The position numbers and the translations under genes are program-made. A stretch of DNA of 13,599 bases from the NCBI GenBank assembly GCA_023390635.1, contig JAEWCM010000083.1:1-13599 (forward strand), written 5' to 3'. The DNA comes from Bacillota bacterium (GTDB lineage Bacteria; Bacillota; Desulfitobacteriia; Desulfitobacteriales; Desulfitobacteriaceae). Positions 7,543 to 13,599 of the stretch are shown in pieces. Under the pieces are notes generated by a model, which was not told the origin of the DNA, did no database searches, and was given only the letters and a program-made list of their open reading frames with translations. Numbering within the stretch: position 1 is the stretch's first letter; the number at the start of each line of letters is the position of its first letter.

Positions 7543-7590
7543 TTATTTGTTAAAATGTCATGACAATAGTTCTGACATTTTAACAAATAA
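7543..7590. repeat. perfect 18-bp inverted repeat, 12-base loop
   Basis: TTATTTGTTAAAATGTCA (7543-7560) and its exact reverse complement (7573-7590) flank the loop TGACAATAGTTC. The loop starts with the same TGACA that opens the right arm, giving a TGACA direct repeat 12 bases apart and a TGTCATGACA palindrome at 7556-7565. No T-run follows directly, so a terminator is unlikely. It could be an autoregulatory operator or an RNA hairpin in the leader of the HTH gene, whose start is 82 bases downstream. Confidence 0.75.
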
Positions 7591-7671
7591 ACAAATTTTT
7601 ACCTTTGCAATAATATTTTTCAAGTATTATTGATTGAGATAATATATCAAGGCTTATTGGAGGAAAATGCA

Positions 7672-9300
7672 GTGAAAAAGCAAGTAAAATTCGGGGAATG
7701 CTTACGTTTAATTTTAAATGCACTAAATATAAGTAGTAATCGATTATCCCAGGCCATAAATGTAGACAGTTCCTTAGTCAGCCGCTGGTTAAATGAGAAA
7801 AGGATTCCTTCTTATCGATCTAATTATATCGAGGAAATATCCAAATATCTTTCCACAAACATACTTAACTCTTTTCAAGCCCAACGTTTGAATGAAGTGA
7901 TAGAGTCATTCAATGGATTATTTTCTGCTGATACGCCCTTAAAAGAAAAAATTCTTAAAGTTTTACAGGAAGCGCAAGGTTATTCTATTGAGTGTCAAAA
8001 AAAAGGGAAAGATAAATTAACTTATTATCCCTCCCCTACTTCTTCAGTCCAATATTTTCATAAACCTTTACAAGATAACGGCTGCCACTATTCACCTTGC
8101 CCCCCTGATTATAAAGTTCACTCTTTTTATTCTGAACTGACTTTTGAAAGTCAGCTTATTTTTGAAGGCGCAAATATTTTTGATGCAGGTGCAGATTTGT
8201 TATCTTCGGCGGTTCATTTCGCTTCGGAGATCACCACCTCTAAAGATATTTATATAACTTTCATGAGTGATTGGAGTAAATATAAAAGCACTCAAAGCTT
8301 TCTGAATTGGCAAAATAGTTTGATTAAAACTCTACAATCTCAATGGAATATCACTTTTTTAATTAAATTAGATTATAATTTAGACCGTATTCTCCACTTC
8401 ATTGAAGTTATTAAGACTTTAGCTAATTATGAAAAAATTCAGGTTTATTATTTAACTAATTATGATATGAATTTTATGGGAAATGAACAAATGGTGATAA
8501 CTGGAATAGGTGCTTTGAGTTGCTTTGCCACTAAAGACCATCATATAATTGATTGTGCTTTTTATACTAAAGAACCTGCTGCTGTCAAAGCCCTCAGTAA
8601 TCATTTCCATATGCTTATTACATCCTTTGCTCGCCCATTAATTCAATATTACCCGCCGGAAAAAAATTTGGATTTTGAGAAAACTTTAGCACATACAGAA
8701 AATTTTCCTGGCAAATGTTTTTTCTATATGGATGCTTTTAATCTTTACTATATTCCTCCCCATCTTTATCACGAAATATCCAAGAAGGAATCGTTCAACA
8801 ATTACTTGGGAAATTTAGACCTCTACCACAAACACTTAAACACCTTTTTCAGTAACTTACAGAAACACGAATATTTCAATTTCTTTCCTCTTGATATTAT
8901 TGATCAGCTTGTAGAAAATAAAATTTTAATTATATATACTCCTCAAAAAATGGAATCTATCCCCGTAAGTTCTCCTTATATCATTGAATTTCTTTCTTAC
9001 ATCATTGAACTGTTGCAAACCTATGAACACTACCATGTCGCGTTTATTCGGCAAGAGCATAAGAACGATAAAAAGACCATGCCTTGTTACTGCATGGTCA
9101 AAGAAAACGAACATATGCTATTCCAGTCCTATAGACCCTATGACGGCTCTCCTCAACTCTCTTTTTCTGTAAAGGAACCTATGGCGCTCCAAGCTTTTCG
9201 GGCCTACTTTGAAAATCTGTGGCGGGCCATCCCGCCCGTTCATAAGAACAAAGAAAATATAATCCAATGGTTAACAAGCAAAATCCATTCTCTACAATAA
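7672..9300 (+). CDS. XRE-type HTH protein with large unrecognised C-terminal region
   Basis: Probably a DNA-binding regulator; its target and signal are unknown. Residues about 5-60 form an XRE/Cro-like helix-turn-helix (SSNRLSQAINVDSSLVSRWL, then NEKRIPSYRSNYIEEISKYL). The remaining roughly 480 residues match nothing I can name. They show alternating strand and helix patterns, and a phrase that occurs twice: KEPAAVKALSNHF (about 301-313) and KEPMALQAFRAYF (about 501-513). This suggests two related sensor modules, with a distant PLD/TrmB-like look that I cannot prove. There is no signal peptide or membrane span. The GTG at 7672 is the start because TTGGAGG (7657-7663) lies 8 bases upstream; an in-frame TTG at 7630 has no SD. 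The result is 542 aa. The gene is visibly more AT-rich than its neighbours. Its stop lies 7 bases from the glmS stop on the other strand. Confidence 0.8.
   Translation: MKKQVKFGECLRLILNALNISSNRLSQAINVDSSLVSRWLNEKRIPSYRSNYIEEISKYLSTNILNSFQAQRLNEVIESFNGLFSADTPLKEKILKVLQEAQGYSIECQKKGKDKLTYYPSPTSSVQYFHKPLQDNGCHYSPCPPDYKVHSFYSELTFESQLIFEGANIFDAGADLLSSAVHFASEITTSKDIYITFMSDWSKYKSTQSFLNWQNSLIKTLQSQWNITFLIKLDYNLDRILHFIEVIKTLANYEKIQVYYLTNYDMNFMGNEQMVITGIGALSCFATKDHHIIDCAFYTKEPAAVKALSNHFHMLITSFARPLIQYYPPEKNLDFEKTLAHTENFPGKCFFYMDAFNLYYIPPHLYHEISKKESFNNYLGNLDLYHKHLNTFFSNLQKHEYFNFFPLDIIDQLVENKILIIYTPQKMESIPVSSPYIIEFLSYIIELLQTYEHYHVAFIRQEHKNDKKTMPCYCMVKENEHMLFQSYRPYDGSPQLSFSVKEPMALQAFRAYFENLWRAIPPVHKNKENIIQWLTSKIHSLQ
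9221..9236 (-). terminator. possible terminator hairpin for glmS inside the HTH gene
   Basis: A GC-rich perfect hairpin, GGCGGG with CCCGCC around a 4-base loop, lies about 70 bases past the glmS stop on the minus strand, inside the end of the converging gene. It is followed by ACAGATTTTC, so the T-run is short and displaced. It may act as a transcript end or mRNA 3' stabiliser, or be only the codons of the HTH gene. Confidence 0.25.
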
Positions 9301-9307
9301 GAGCCAA

Positions 9308-11140
9308 CTATTCCACCGTAACCGATTTGGCTAAATTCCTGGGTTTATCCACATCACAACCTCTGGCTAGTGAAACATAGTAAGCCAGCAATTGCAGTGG
9401 AATAACCGCTAGTATAGGGGAGAGTTCATTTATTGTCAGAGGTAGATAAAACACCTCATCAACCGATTTAAGCAAATCCTTATTTCCTTCATAAGTGATA
9501 CCAATTACTCTGGCATCACGGGCTTTTACTTCTTTAATATTTGATACCGTCTTTTCGTAGACCTCTCCCTGTGTAGCCAAAGCAATTACCGGAGTTTTTT
9601 CAGTGATTAAAGCCAAAGTTCCATGCTTTAATTCTCCAGCCGCATAAGCTTCAGCATGGATATAGGAGATTTCCTTAAGCTTTAATGCTCCCTCCATAGA
9701 CACATTCCAGTCCAGACCACGCCCAATGAAGAAAGTATCACTTACTTCCACAAAGGAATGGGCCAGTTTTTCTATTATATCGCTTTGCTTGAGCACAAGC
9801 TCTACTTGATCAGGGATTTGTTTTAGAGCGGTGATAATACTGCCGATCTGCTCAGGCGCCAAAGTTTCTTTAGCCTGAGCAAGATACAAACTAAATAAAA
9901 CCATAGCTTCTAGCTGAGTCGTGTAAGCTTTGGTTGAGGCTACCGCAATTTCTGGTCCTGCCCAAGTATATACCACATCATCCGCTTCTCGGGAAACAGA
10001 ACTGCCTACCACATTGGTAACCGCTAAAACTCTCGCTCCTTTACTTTTTGCTTCCCTCAGTGCCGCCAAAGTATCAGCTGTCTCTCCTGACTGGCTGATC
10101 AGCATGACCAAAGTGTTAGAGTCAATGAGTGGGGATCTATAGCGAAATTCTGAGGCAATATCCACTTCCACCGGAATCCGTCCCCAACGTTCGATTAGGG
10201 TCTTGCCCACCAGGCCAGCATGCCAGGCCGTTCCACAAGCAACGATAAAAATCTTTGTAATCTTCCCAATCTGAGTCTGGTCTAGACTTACCTCTTCAAG
10301 CACTACCTTGTTCATTTCCAATCGTCCTGCCAAGGTATCTCTCAAGGCACGAGGCTGCTCATGAATTTCTTTAAGCATAAAATGCTCATAACCGCCTTTT
10401 TCCGCTGCAACTGCATCCCAAAGCACGGAAAAAACCTGCTTATCCAGCACCTTACCCTGAAAATCTTTAACTTTAACCCCCGAACGGCTAAGTACTGCCA
10501 TCTCCCCGTCTTCCAGAATATAGGTGTCTCGGGTATAATTTAAGATTGCAGGAATATCACTGGCAACAAAATATTCGTCGTGTCCTAACCCAATCACCAT
10601 CGGACTGGCTTGACGGGCGGCAATCAATTTATCTGGCTCCAAACTGCTCATGATGACCAAAGCATAGGAACCGCGAATCTGTTTCAGTACTTCTCTTACC
10701 GTAGCTTCTAAATCTCCATGATAAAGATGCTCGATAAGATGAGCCAATACCTCCGTATCCGTTTCTGAAACAAAGCGATGGCCTTCGGATTGCAGCCCTT
10801 CCTTAATCTCCAGGTAGTTTTCAATAATACCGTTATGCACCAAGGTGAACTTGCCGCTGCAGTCACTGTGAGGATGAGCGTTAATATCTGACGGCCTACC
10901 ATGGGTAGCCCACCTGGTATGACCAATGCCTACCGTCCCCATCATATAGGCTTGATCGCCTTTGCTCAGCTTCTCCTCCAAGACAGCCAGTTTACCCACA
11001 CTTTTTGATATTGTGATCCCTGCTTCCTTAATCACTGCTACTCCGGCCGAATCATAGCCACGATACTCCAATTTGGCCAATCCCTCAATTAATACTGGAA
11101 CAGCCTGTTTGCTCCCTATATATCCAACGATACCGCACAT
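9308..11140 (-). CDS. glmS: glutamine--fructose-6-phosphate aminotransferase (isomerizing)
   Basis: Makes glucosamine-6-phosphate from fructose-6-phosphate and glutamine, the first committed step to UDP-GlcNAc for peptidoglycan. It is a cytoplasmic homodimer in known members. An N-terminal class-II glutaminase (about 2-220) begins with the nucleophile Cys2 (MCGIVGYIG), with GIGHTRWATHG (71-81) and HNGIIENY (102-109). Two SIS sugar-isomerase domains follow: ACGTAWHA (301-308) with SQSGETADT (349-357), and GRGLDWNVSMEGALKLKE (473-490), ending in the conserved CDVDKPRNLAKSVTVE. Length of 610 aa is typical. The ATG at 11140 is chosen because Cys must follow the initiator Met, and GAGGAG lies 8 bases upstream. 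An in-frame ATG at 11167 would hide the Cys. The gene is preceded by a glmS ribozyme and follows glmM. Confidence 0.97.
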   Translation of the reverse strand: MCGIVGYIGSKQAVPVLIEGLAKLEYRGYDSAGVAVIKEAGITISKSVGKLAVLEEKLSKGDQAYMMGTVGIGHTRWATHGRPSDINAHPHSDCSGKFTLVHNGIIENYLEIKEGLQSEGHRFVSETDTEVLAHLIEHLYHGDLEATVREVLKQIRGSYALVIMSSLEPDKLIAARQASPMVIGLGHDEYFVASDIPAILNYTRDTYILEDGEMAVLSRSGVKVKDFQGKVLDKQVFSVLWDAVAAEKGGYEHFMLKEIHEQPRALRDTLAGRLEMNKVVLEEVSLDQTQIGKITKIFIVACGTAWHAGLVGKTLIERWGRIPVEVDIASEFRYRSPLIDSNTLVMLISQSGETADTLAALREAKSKGARVLAVTNVVGSSVSREADDVVYTWAGPEIAVASTKAYTTQLEAMVLFSLYLAQAKETLAPEQIGSIITALKQIPDQVELVLKQSDIIEKLAHSFVEVSDTFFIGRGLDWNVSMEGALKLKEISYIHAEAYAAGELKHGTLALITEKTPVIALATQGEVYEKTVSNIKEVKARDARVIGITYEGNKDLLKSVDEVFYLPLTINELSPILAVIPLQLLAYYVSLARGCDVDKPRNLAKSVTVE

Positions 11141-11246
11141 ATAATAGTCTCCTCTCGAAATTTCCATTTTTATCCTCTCTGAGAATGAGAAAGGATAACC
11201 CGGATGCTCTTTGGCATCCAAACACAGTCAAAATAGCTAAAATAGC

Positions 11247-11270
11247 AAAAAAGCGCCCATGCGGACGTCT
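11247..11270 (-). terminator. weak terminator-like hairpin in the glmS leader
   Basis: On the minus strand CGTCC-GCAT-GGGCG can form a 5-bp stem (one G-U pair) followed by C and six T. It lies between the ribozyme and glmS, so it would be an attenuator. The stem is short. The segment GGCGCTTTT is also exactly complementary to AAAAGCGCC at the ribozyme cleavage site. Confidence 0.3.
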
Positions 11271-11333
11271 TGATTTGATCATAAGCAAATTTATACAAAG
11301 AAAAGATATTTGCTCAAAAAGCTATACTATCTC

Positions 11334-11480
11334 CTTTGGCTTGCAGCTTGCCCTTTGTCCCGAAAATTGCTTTTCGGATTTAAACAAGCCTACGGTTCAA
11401 GCTACCGAGAGGGATCCGCCGAATCTTTCGATAACCCTCTTCCTCGTCAACCTTATAAATATAAAGGTCCAGGCGCTTTT
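11334..11480 (-). ncRNA. glmS ribozyme: glmS self-cleaving ribozyme / riboswitch
   Basis: Binds glucosamine-6-phosphate and cuts the glmS mRNA, lowering GlmS synthesis when its product is plentiful. On the minus strand the cleavage site is A|GCGCC, between 11477 and 11476, followed by TGGACC. The P1 arm ACCTT/AAGGT leads into the invariant core GTTGACGAGG (plus AAGAGGGTTATCGAAA), then TTCGGCGGAT and CCCTCTCGG. The P3 arm AGAGGG/CCCTCT is intact. The 3' part contains the hairpin CCGAAAA/TTTTCGG and GGGACAAAGGGCAAGC. These match the family core closely. The 3' boundary is approximate. The ribozyme ends about 190 bases before the glmS start. Confidence 0.95.
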
Positions 11481-11589
11481 ATTGTTATTGCTTATGTTCG
11501 TCTCTCCGCTGTTATCAAGCAAATGCGTTCTTGCATGACGTTACATCACCTGCTGCTTTCACATTCCTTCTTTCCCAACCAAATCTGGC

Positions 11590-11637
11590 ATAATGGGTCG
11601 TGCGTAAATCAACCCTATTTTGCACATGACCCATTAT
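11590..11637. repeat. 10-bp inverted repeat overlapping the glmS promoter
   Basis: ATAATGGGTC (11590-11599) and GACCCATTAT (11628-11637) are perfect complements. After one A-C mismatch another four pairs can form. On the minus strand the first arm reuses five bases of the -10 TATAAT and the stem spans the likely transcription start. No T-run follows, so it is not an obvious terminator for glmM. Operator or leader hairpin are both possible. Confidence 0.5.
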
Positions 11638-11660
11638 ACACGTTTTTTTCACATAATCAA
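11633..11660 (-). promoter_or_regulatory. sigma-A-type promoter for the ribozyme-glmS transcript
   Basis: Minus-strand TTGATT (11655-11660), a 16-base spacer and a perfect TATAAT (11633-11638). It lies 22 bases past the glmM stop and about 150 bases before the ribozyme cleavage site. glmS can therefore be made independently of the glmM transcript, although no clear terminator separates the two genes. Confidence 0.7.
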
Positions 11661-11682
11661 TTCTCAAATCTCTACAAAAAAA

Positions 11683-13023
11683 TTACATTTTCCTTAAATT
11701 TCGTATAGCATCAGCCACTTCATCAGCCAGTTCATGAAGCTGCTCCAAATCTTCCCCTTCAACCATCACACGCACCAAAGACTCTGTCCCGGACGGCCGA
11801 ACTAAGATTCTTCCACAATCGCCCAAAACTTCTTCAACCCTGACAATTTCCGACTTTAATCGTTCATCTTTCATCACTTCATTTTTATCTACTACAGGAA
11901 CATTAAGCAATACCTGGGGTAAACGATTCATCTGAGCCGCCAGCGCAGAAAGAGAGATCTTACTCTCCTTCACTACTGTCATTAACTGCAAAGCTGTAAT
12001 CAAGCCGTCACCCGTTGTGTTATAGTCGAGGAAAATTACGTGACCGGACTGTTCTCCCCCCAATTTGCATCCTGTCTCCAATAGGGACTCCAACACATAG
12101 CGATCCCCCACCTGAGTTTGAACGATTTTTATCCCTGCTTTTTTCATGGCCAGATGCAATCCCATGTTGCTCATCACCGTGACCACTAAAGCATCTCCTG
12201 CCAGTTTCCCCTTAGCATGCAAGGCCAAAGCACAGATTACCATAATAAAATCGCCGTCCACAATGTTGCCTTGCTCATCTACAGCAATACAGCGGTCTGC
12301 ATCTCCATCCATAGCCAAGCCTAGATCCGCTTTCTCTTCCCTTACTCTCTGTTGAAGACATTCTGGATGGGTTGACCCACAACCGGCATTGATATTAACC
12401 CCATCCGGCAAATTGAAAATTGGTACGACATCGGCTCCTAATTCTTCCATTAACCGTACTCCTACGTGGGAAGCGGCTCCGTTAGCACAATCCAGCACCA
12501 CTTTCAAACCATCTAAACGGCTAACAGTGCTTTTAAGAAAATCGATATATCGCTGCTCAGCATCACCCACATCAATAACACGCCCTACCTCCGGGCCGGT
12601 CACAATTTTCCAAGGCTTGTCCTCACAATGCATAATTCTTTCAATCTCATCTTCTAATGCATCCGGCAATTTATATCCGCTGCGGGAAAAGAATTTAATA
12701 CCGTTATCCTGAACAGGATTATGGGATGCAGAAATCACAACTCCCGCACTTACATCCAATGTACGGGTCAAGTAGGCAATGCCTGGCGTAGGCAAAACAC
12801 CTACTCTTAAAACATCTGCCCCCAAGGAGCAAATGCCGGCAATTAAAGCTGCTTCTAACATATCCCCTGAAATTCTCGTGTCTTTGCCGATAATAATCCT
12901 TGGATGAGTATGCTCTCTGCTCAAAACATACGCTCCTGCCTGTCCCAACTGAAATGCCAGCATCGGTGTCAGCTCAAGGTTTGCCACCCCGCGCACTCCA
13001 TCAGTACCAAACATTCTAGTCAA
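11683..13023 (-). CDS. glmM: phosphoglucosamine mutase
   Basis: Converts glucosamine-6-phosphate to glucosamine-1-phosphate, the step after GlmS on the way to UDP-GlcNAc. It belongs to the alpha-D-phosphohexomutase family. Seen in order: MFGTDGVRG at the N-terminus, the catalytic loop SASHNP with phospho-acceptor Ser100, the Mg-binding loop DGDADR (239-244), GEQSGH (323-328) in the sugar-binding loop, and the phosphate-binding RPSGTES (409-415). The 446-residue length is standard. I place the start at TTG (13021-13023), because AAGGAG lies exactly 8 bases upstream. The ATG three codons later (13012-13014) would be 17 bases from that SD. It follows the FAD dehydrogenase gene by 42 bases with no terminator, so the two are probably co-transcribed. 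In related clostridia cdaA and cdaR often lie further upstream, but that part is outside the window. Confidence 0.96.
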   Translation of the reverse strand: MTRMFGTDGVRGVANLELTPMLAFQLGQAGAYVLSREHTHPRIIIGKDTRISGDMLEAALIAGICSLGADVLRVGVLPTPGIAYLTRTLDVSAGVVISASHNPVQDNGIKFFSRSGYKLPDALEDEIERIMHCEDKPWKIVTGPEVGRVIDVGDAEQRYIDFLKSTVSRLDGLKVVLDCANGAASHVGVRLMEELGADVVPIFNLPDGVNINAGCGSTHPECLQQRVREEKADLGLAMDGDADRCIAVDEQGNIVDGDFIMVICALALHAKGKLAGDALVVTVMSNMGLHLAMKKAGIKIVQTQVGDRYVLESLLETGCKLGGEQSGHVIFLDYNTTGDGLITALQLMTVVKESKISLSALAAQMNRLPQVLLNVPVVDKNEVMKDERLKSEIVRVEEVLGDCGRILVRPSGTESLVRVMVEGEDLEQLHELADEVADAIRNLRKM

Positions 13024-13065
13024 ATTTATTTCTCCTTTCTCAATTGGCGCGCCCAAGTATCGCTA

Positions 13066-13599
13066 TTATTTACCATAAATGGCCATTAGACGCTCCGCTG
13101 CCCTCAATCCATCCACTGCAGCACTCATAATTCCCCCTGCATAGCCTGCACCTTCGCCTGCCGGGTATAGTCCTTCTGCTCCGGGTGATACGCCTAAATC
13201 ATTGCGCACGATCCTTACCGGAGCGCTGGTTCGCGTCTCAATCCCTGTCAAGGTGCCCCATTCTCCGGCAAATCCTTGAATCTTAGCATCGAAAGCATTC
13301 AAAGCTCTTTCCAAGACTGAACCTAATTCTCCAGGCAGCACCTGATGAAGATCACAAGCTGTTGTCCCTGGTAAATAACTGGGGGGCAATTTAAAATCAC
13401 CACTTGCTTTATGGCGCAAGAAATCTGGAGCTGTCTGAGCCGGTGCCCGATAAGCGCCTCCCCCCAACATAAAGGCCCGCCTTTCCCATTGGCGCTGAAA
13501 CTCTATCCCAGCCAAAGGATCGCTGCCGGTGAAGTCCGTGCCTTCCACCGTCACTACCATTGCACTATTGGCTCTTCCACTGTCCCGCCGGTATTCACT
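13066..13599 (-). CDS. FAD-dependent dehydrogenase, COG2509 type, C-terminal part
   Basis: This open frame continues through the right edge, so only the last 177 residues are visible and the start is missing. It ends with the C-terminal FAD-contacting segment YPAGEGAGYAGGIMSAAVDG followed by LRAAE, and contains SGRANSAMVVTVEG, FQRQWERRAF and a GALNAFDAKI-like stretch (RALNAFDAKI). Together these point to the uncharacterised NAD(P)/FAD-dependent dehydrogenase family often found upstream of glmM in clostridia. The substrate is not known. It lies 42 bases before glmM in the same direction and is probably in the same operon. Confidence 0.85.
   Translation of the reverse strand, partial: SEYRRDSGRANSAMVVTVEGTDFTGSDPLAGIEFQRQWERRAFMLGGGAYRAPAQTAPDFLRHKASGDFKLPPSYLPGTTACDLHQVLPGELGSVLERALNAFDAKIQGFAGEWGTLTGIETRTSAPVRIVRNDLGVSPGAEGLYPAGEGAGYAGGIMSAAVDGLRAAERLMAIYGK

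Larger units (their letters stand above)
7259..7671. other. divergent regulatory region between the MCP operon and the HTH gene
   Basis: About 410 bases with no convincing gene. It contains the MCP leader, two separate perfect inverted repeats (7370-7393 and 7543-7590), a sigma-A-like promoter for the rightward gene (7439-7467), and the ribosome binding sites of both flanking genes. No clear promoter for the MCP direction is found. The MCP leader does not match the c-di-GMP-I riboswitch core as far as I can compare by eye. Confidence 0.6.

Noticed and set aside
7543..7590. Intrinsic terminator or insertion-sequence end
   Set aside because: No T-run follows the stem in either direction, and there is no transposase or target-site duplication nearby.
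7439..7633. 64-codon rightward open frame with hydrophobic product upstream of the HTH gene
   Set aside because: It has a TTG start without SD, the hydrophobicity follows from T-rich DNA, and it covers the promoter candidate and the 18-bp inverted repeat.
11141..11221. N-terminal extension of GlmS back to TTG 11221
   Set aside because: GlmS needs Cys directly after the initiator Met for its glutaminase activity; the ATG at 11140 has a good SD.
11185..11708. Rightward open frames of 117 and 132 codons between glmS and glmM
   Set aside because: They lie on the opposite strand of the glmS ribozyme, leader and promoter, have no convincing SD, and their protein sequences show no recognisable pattern. 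The ribozyme explains the sequence conservation there.
1..13599. CRISPR arrays, tRNA or rRNA genes, prophage or transposon genes
   Set aside because: No regularly spaced repeats, cloverleaf-type sequences, rRNA segments or mobile-element proteins were seen on either strand.

Overview
The window looks like a chromosomal segment from a low-to-mid-GC, Gram-positive, anaerobic clostridium, most like the Desulfitobacterium/Desulfosporosinus/Peptococcaceae group. The reasons are strong AGGAGG-type ribosome binding sites, GTG and TTG starts with good Shine-Dalgarno (SD) sequences, a glmS ribozyme in front of glmS, a stand-alone DUF3786 protein, and the order FAD-dehydrogenase, glmM, glmS. The taxonomic placement is an inference from gene content. 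No transposase, integrase, tRNA, rRNA or CRISPR array is visible.

Left part (1-3700). After the possible first codons of a leftward gene that runs off the edge, about 500 bases of AT-rich non-coding DNA precede a rightward XdhC/CoxI-family protein (531-1649) with its own terminator. It has an unusual three-module layout: a degenerate CoxI-like module, a Rossmann module and an intact CoxI module. No molybdenum hydroxylase gene is nearby. Then comes prfC (release factor 3, 1973-3571), with its own promoter candidate and a strong terminator that could also serve the converging genes.

Middle part (3699-9300). Three leftward genes appear to form a signalling operon: a membrane chemoreceptor (MCP), a small stand-alone EAL protein predicted to hydrolyse c-di-GMP, and a DUF3786 protein. 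Divergent from them is an AT-rich gene for a 542-residue protein with an N-terminal XRE-type helix-turn-helix and a large C-terminal region I do not recognise. That region may consist of two related modules. The roughly 410-base divergent spacer contains two striking perfect inverted repeats: an 11-bp-arm palindrome on the MCP side and an 18-bp-arm one on the regulator side. This makes it the best candidate for undescribed regulation here.

Right part (9308-13599), all leftward: the C-terminal end of a COG2509-type FAD-dependent dehydrogenase (cut by the right edge), glmM (phosphoglucosamine mutase, TTG start), a sigma-A-type promoter, a glmS self-cleaving ribozyme and glmS. GlmS makes glucosamine-6-phosphate and GlmM turns it into glucosamine-1-phosphate, supplying UDP-GlcNAc for the cell wall. 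The ribozyme gives feedback on glmS mRNA. The leader between ribozyme and glmS is long (about 190 nt). It carries a terminator-like hairpin and two in-frame ATGs that each have an SD.
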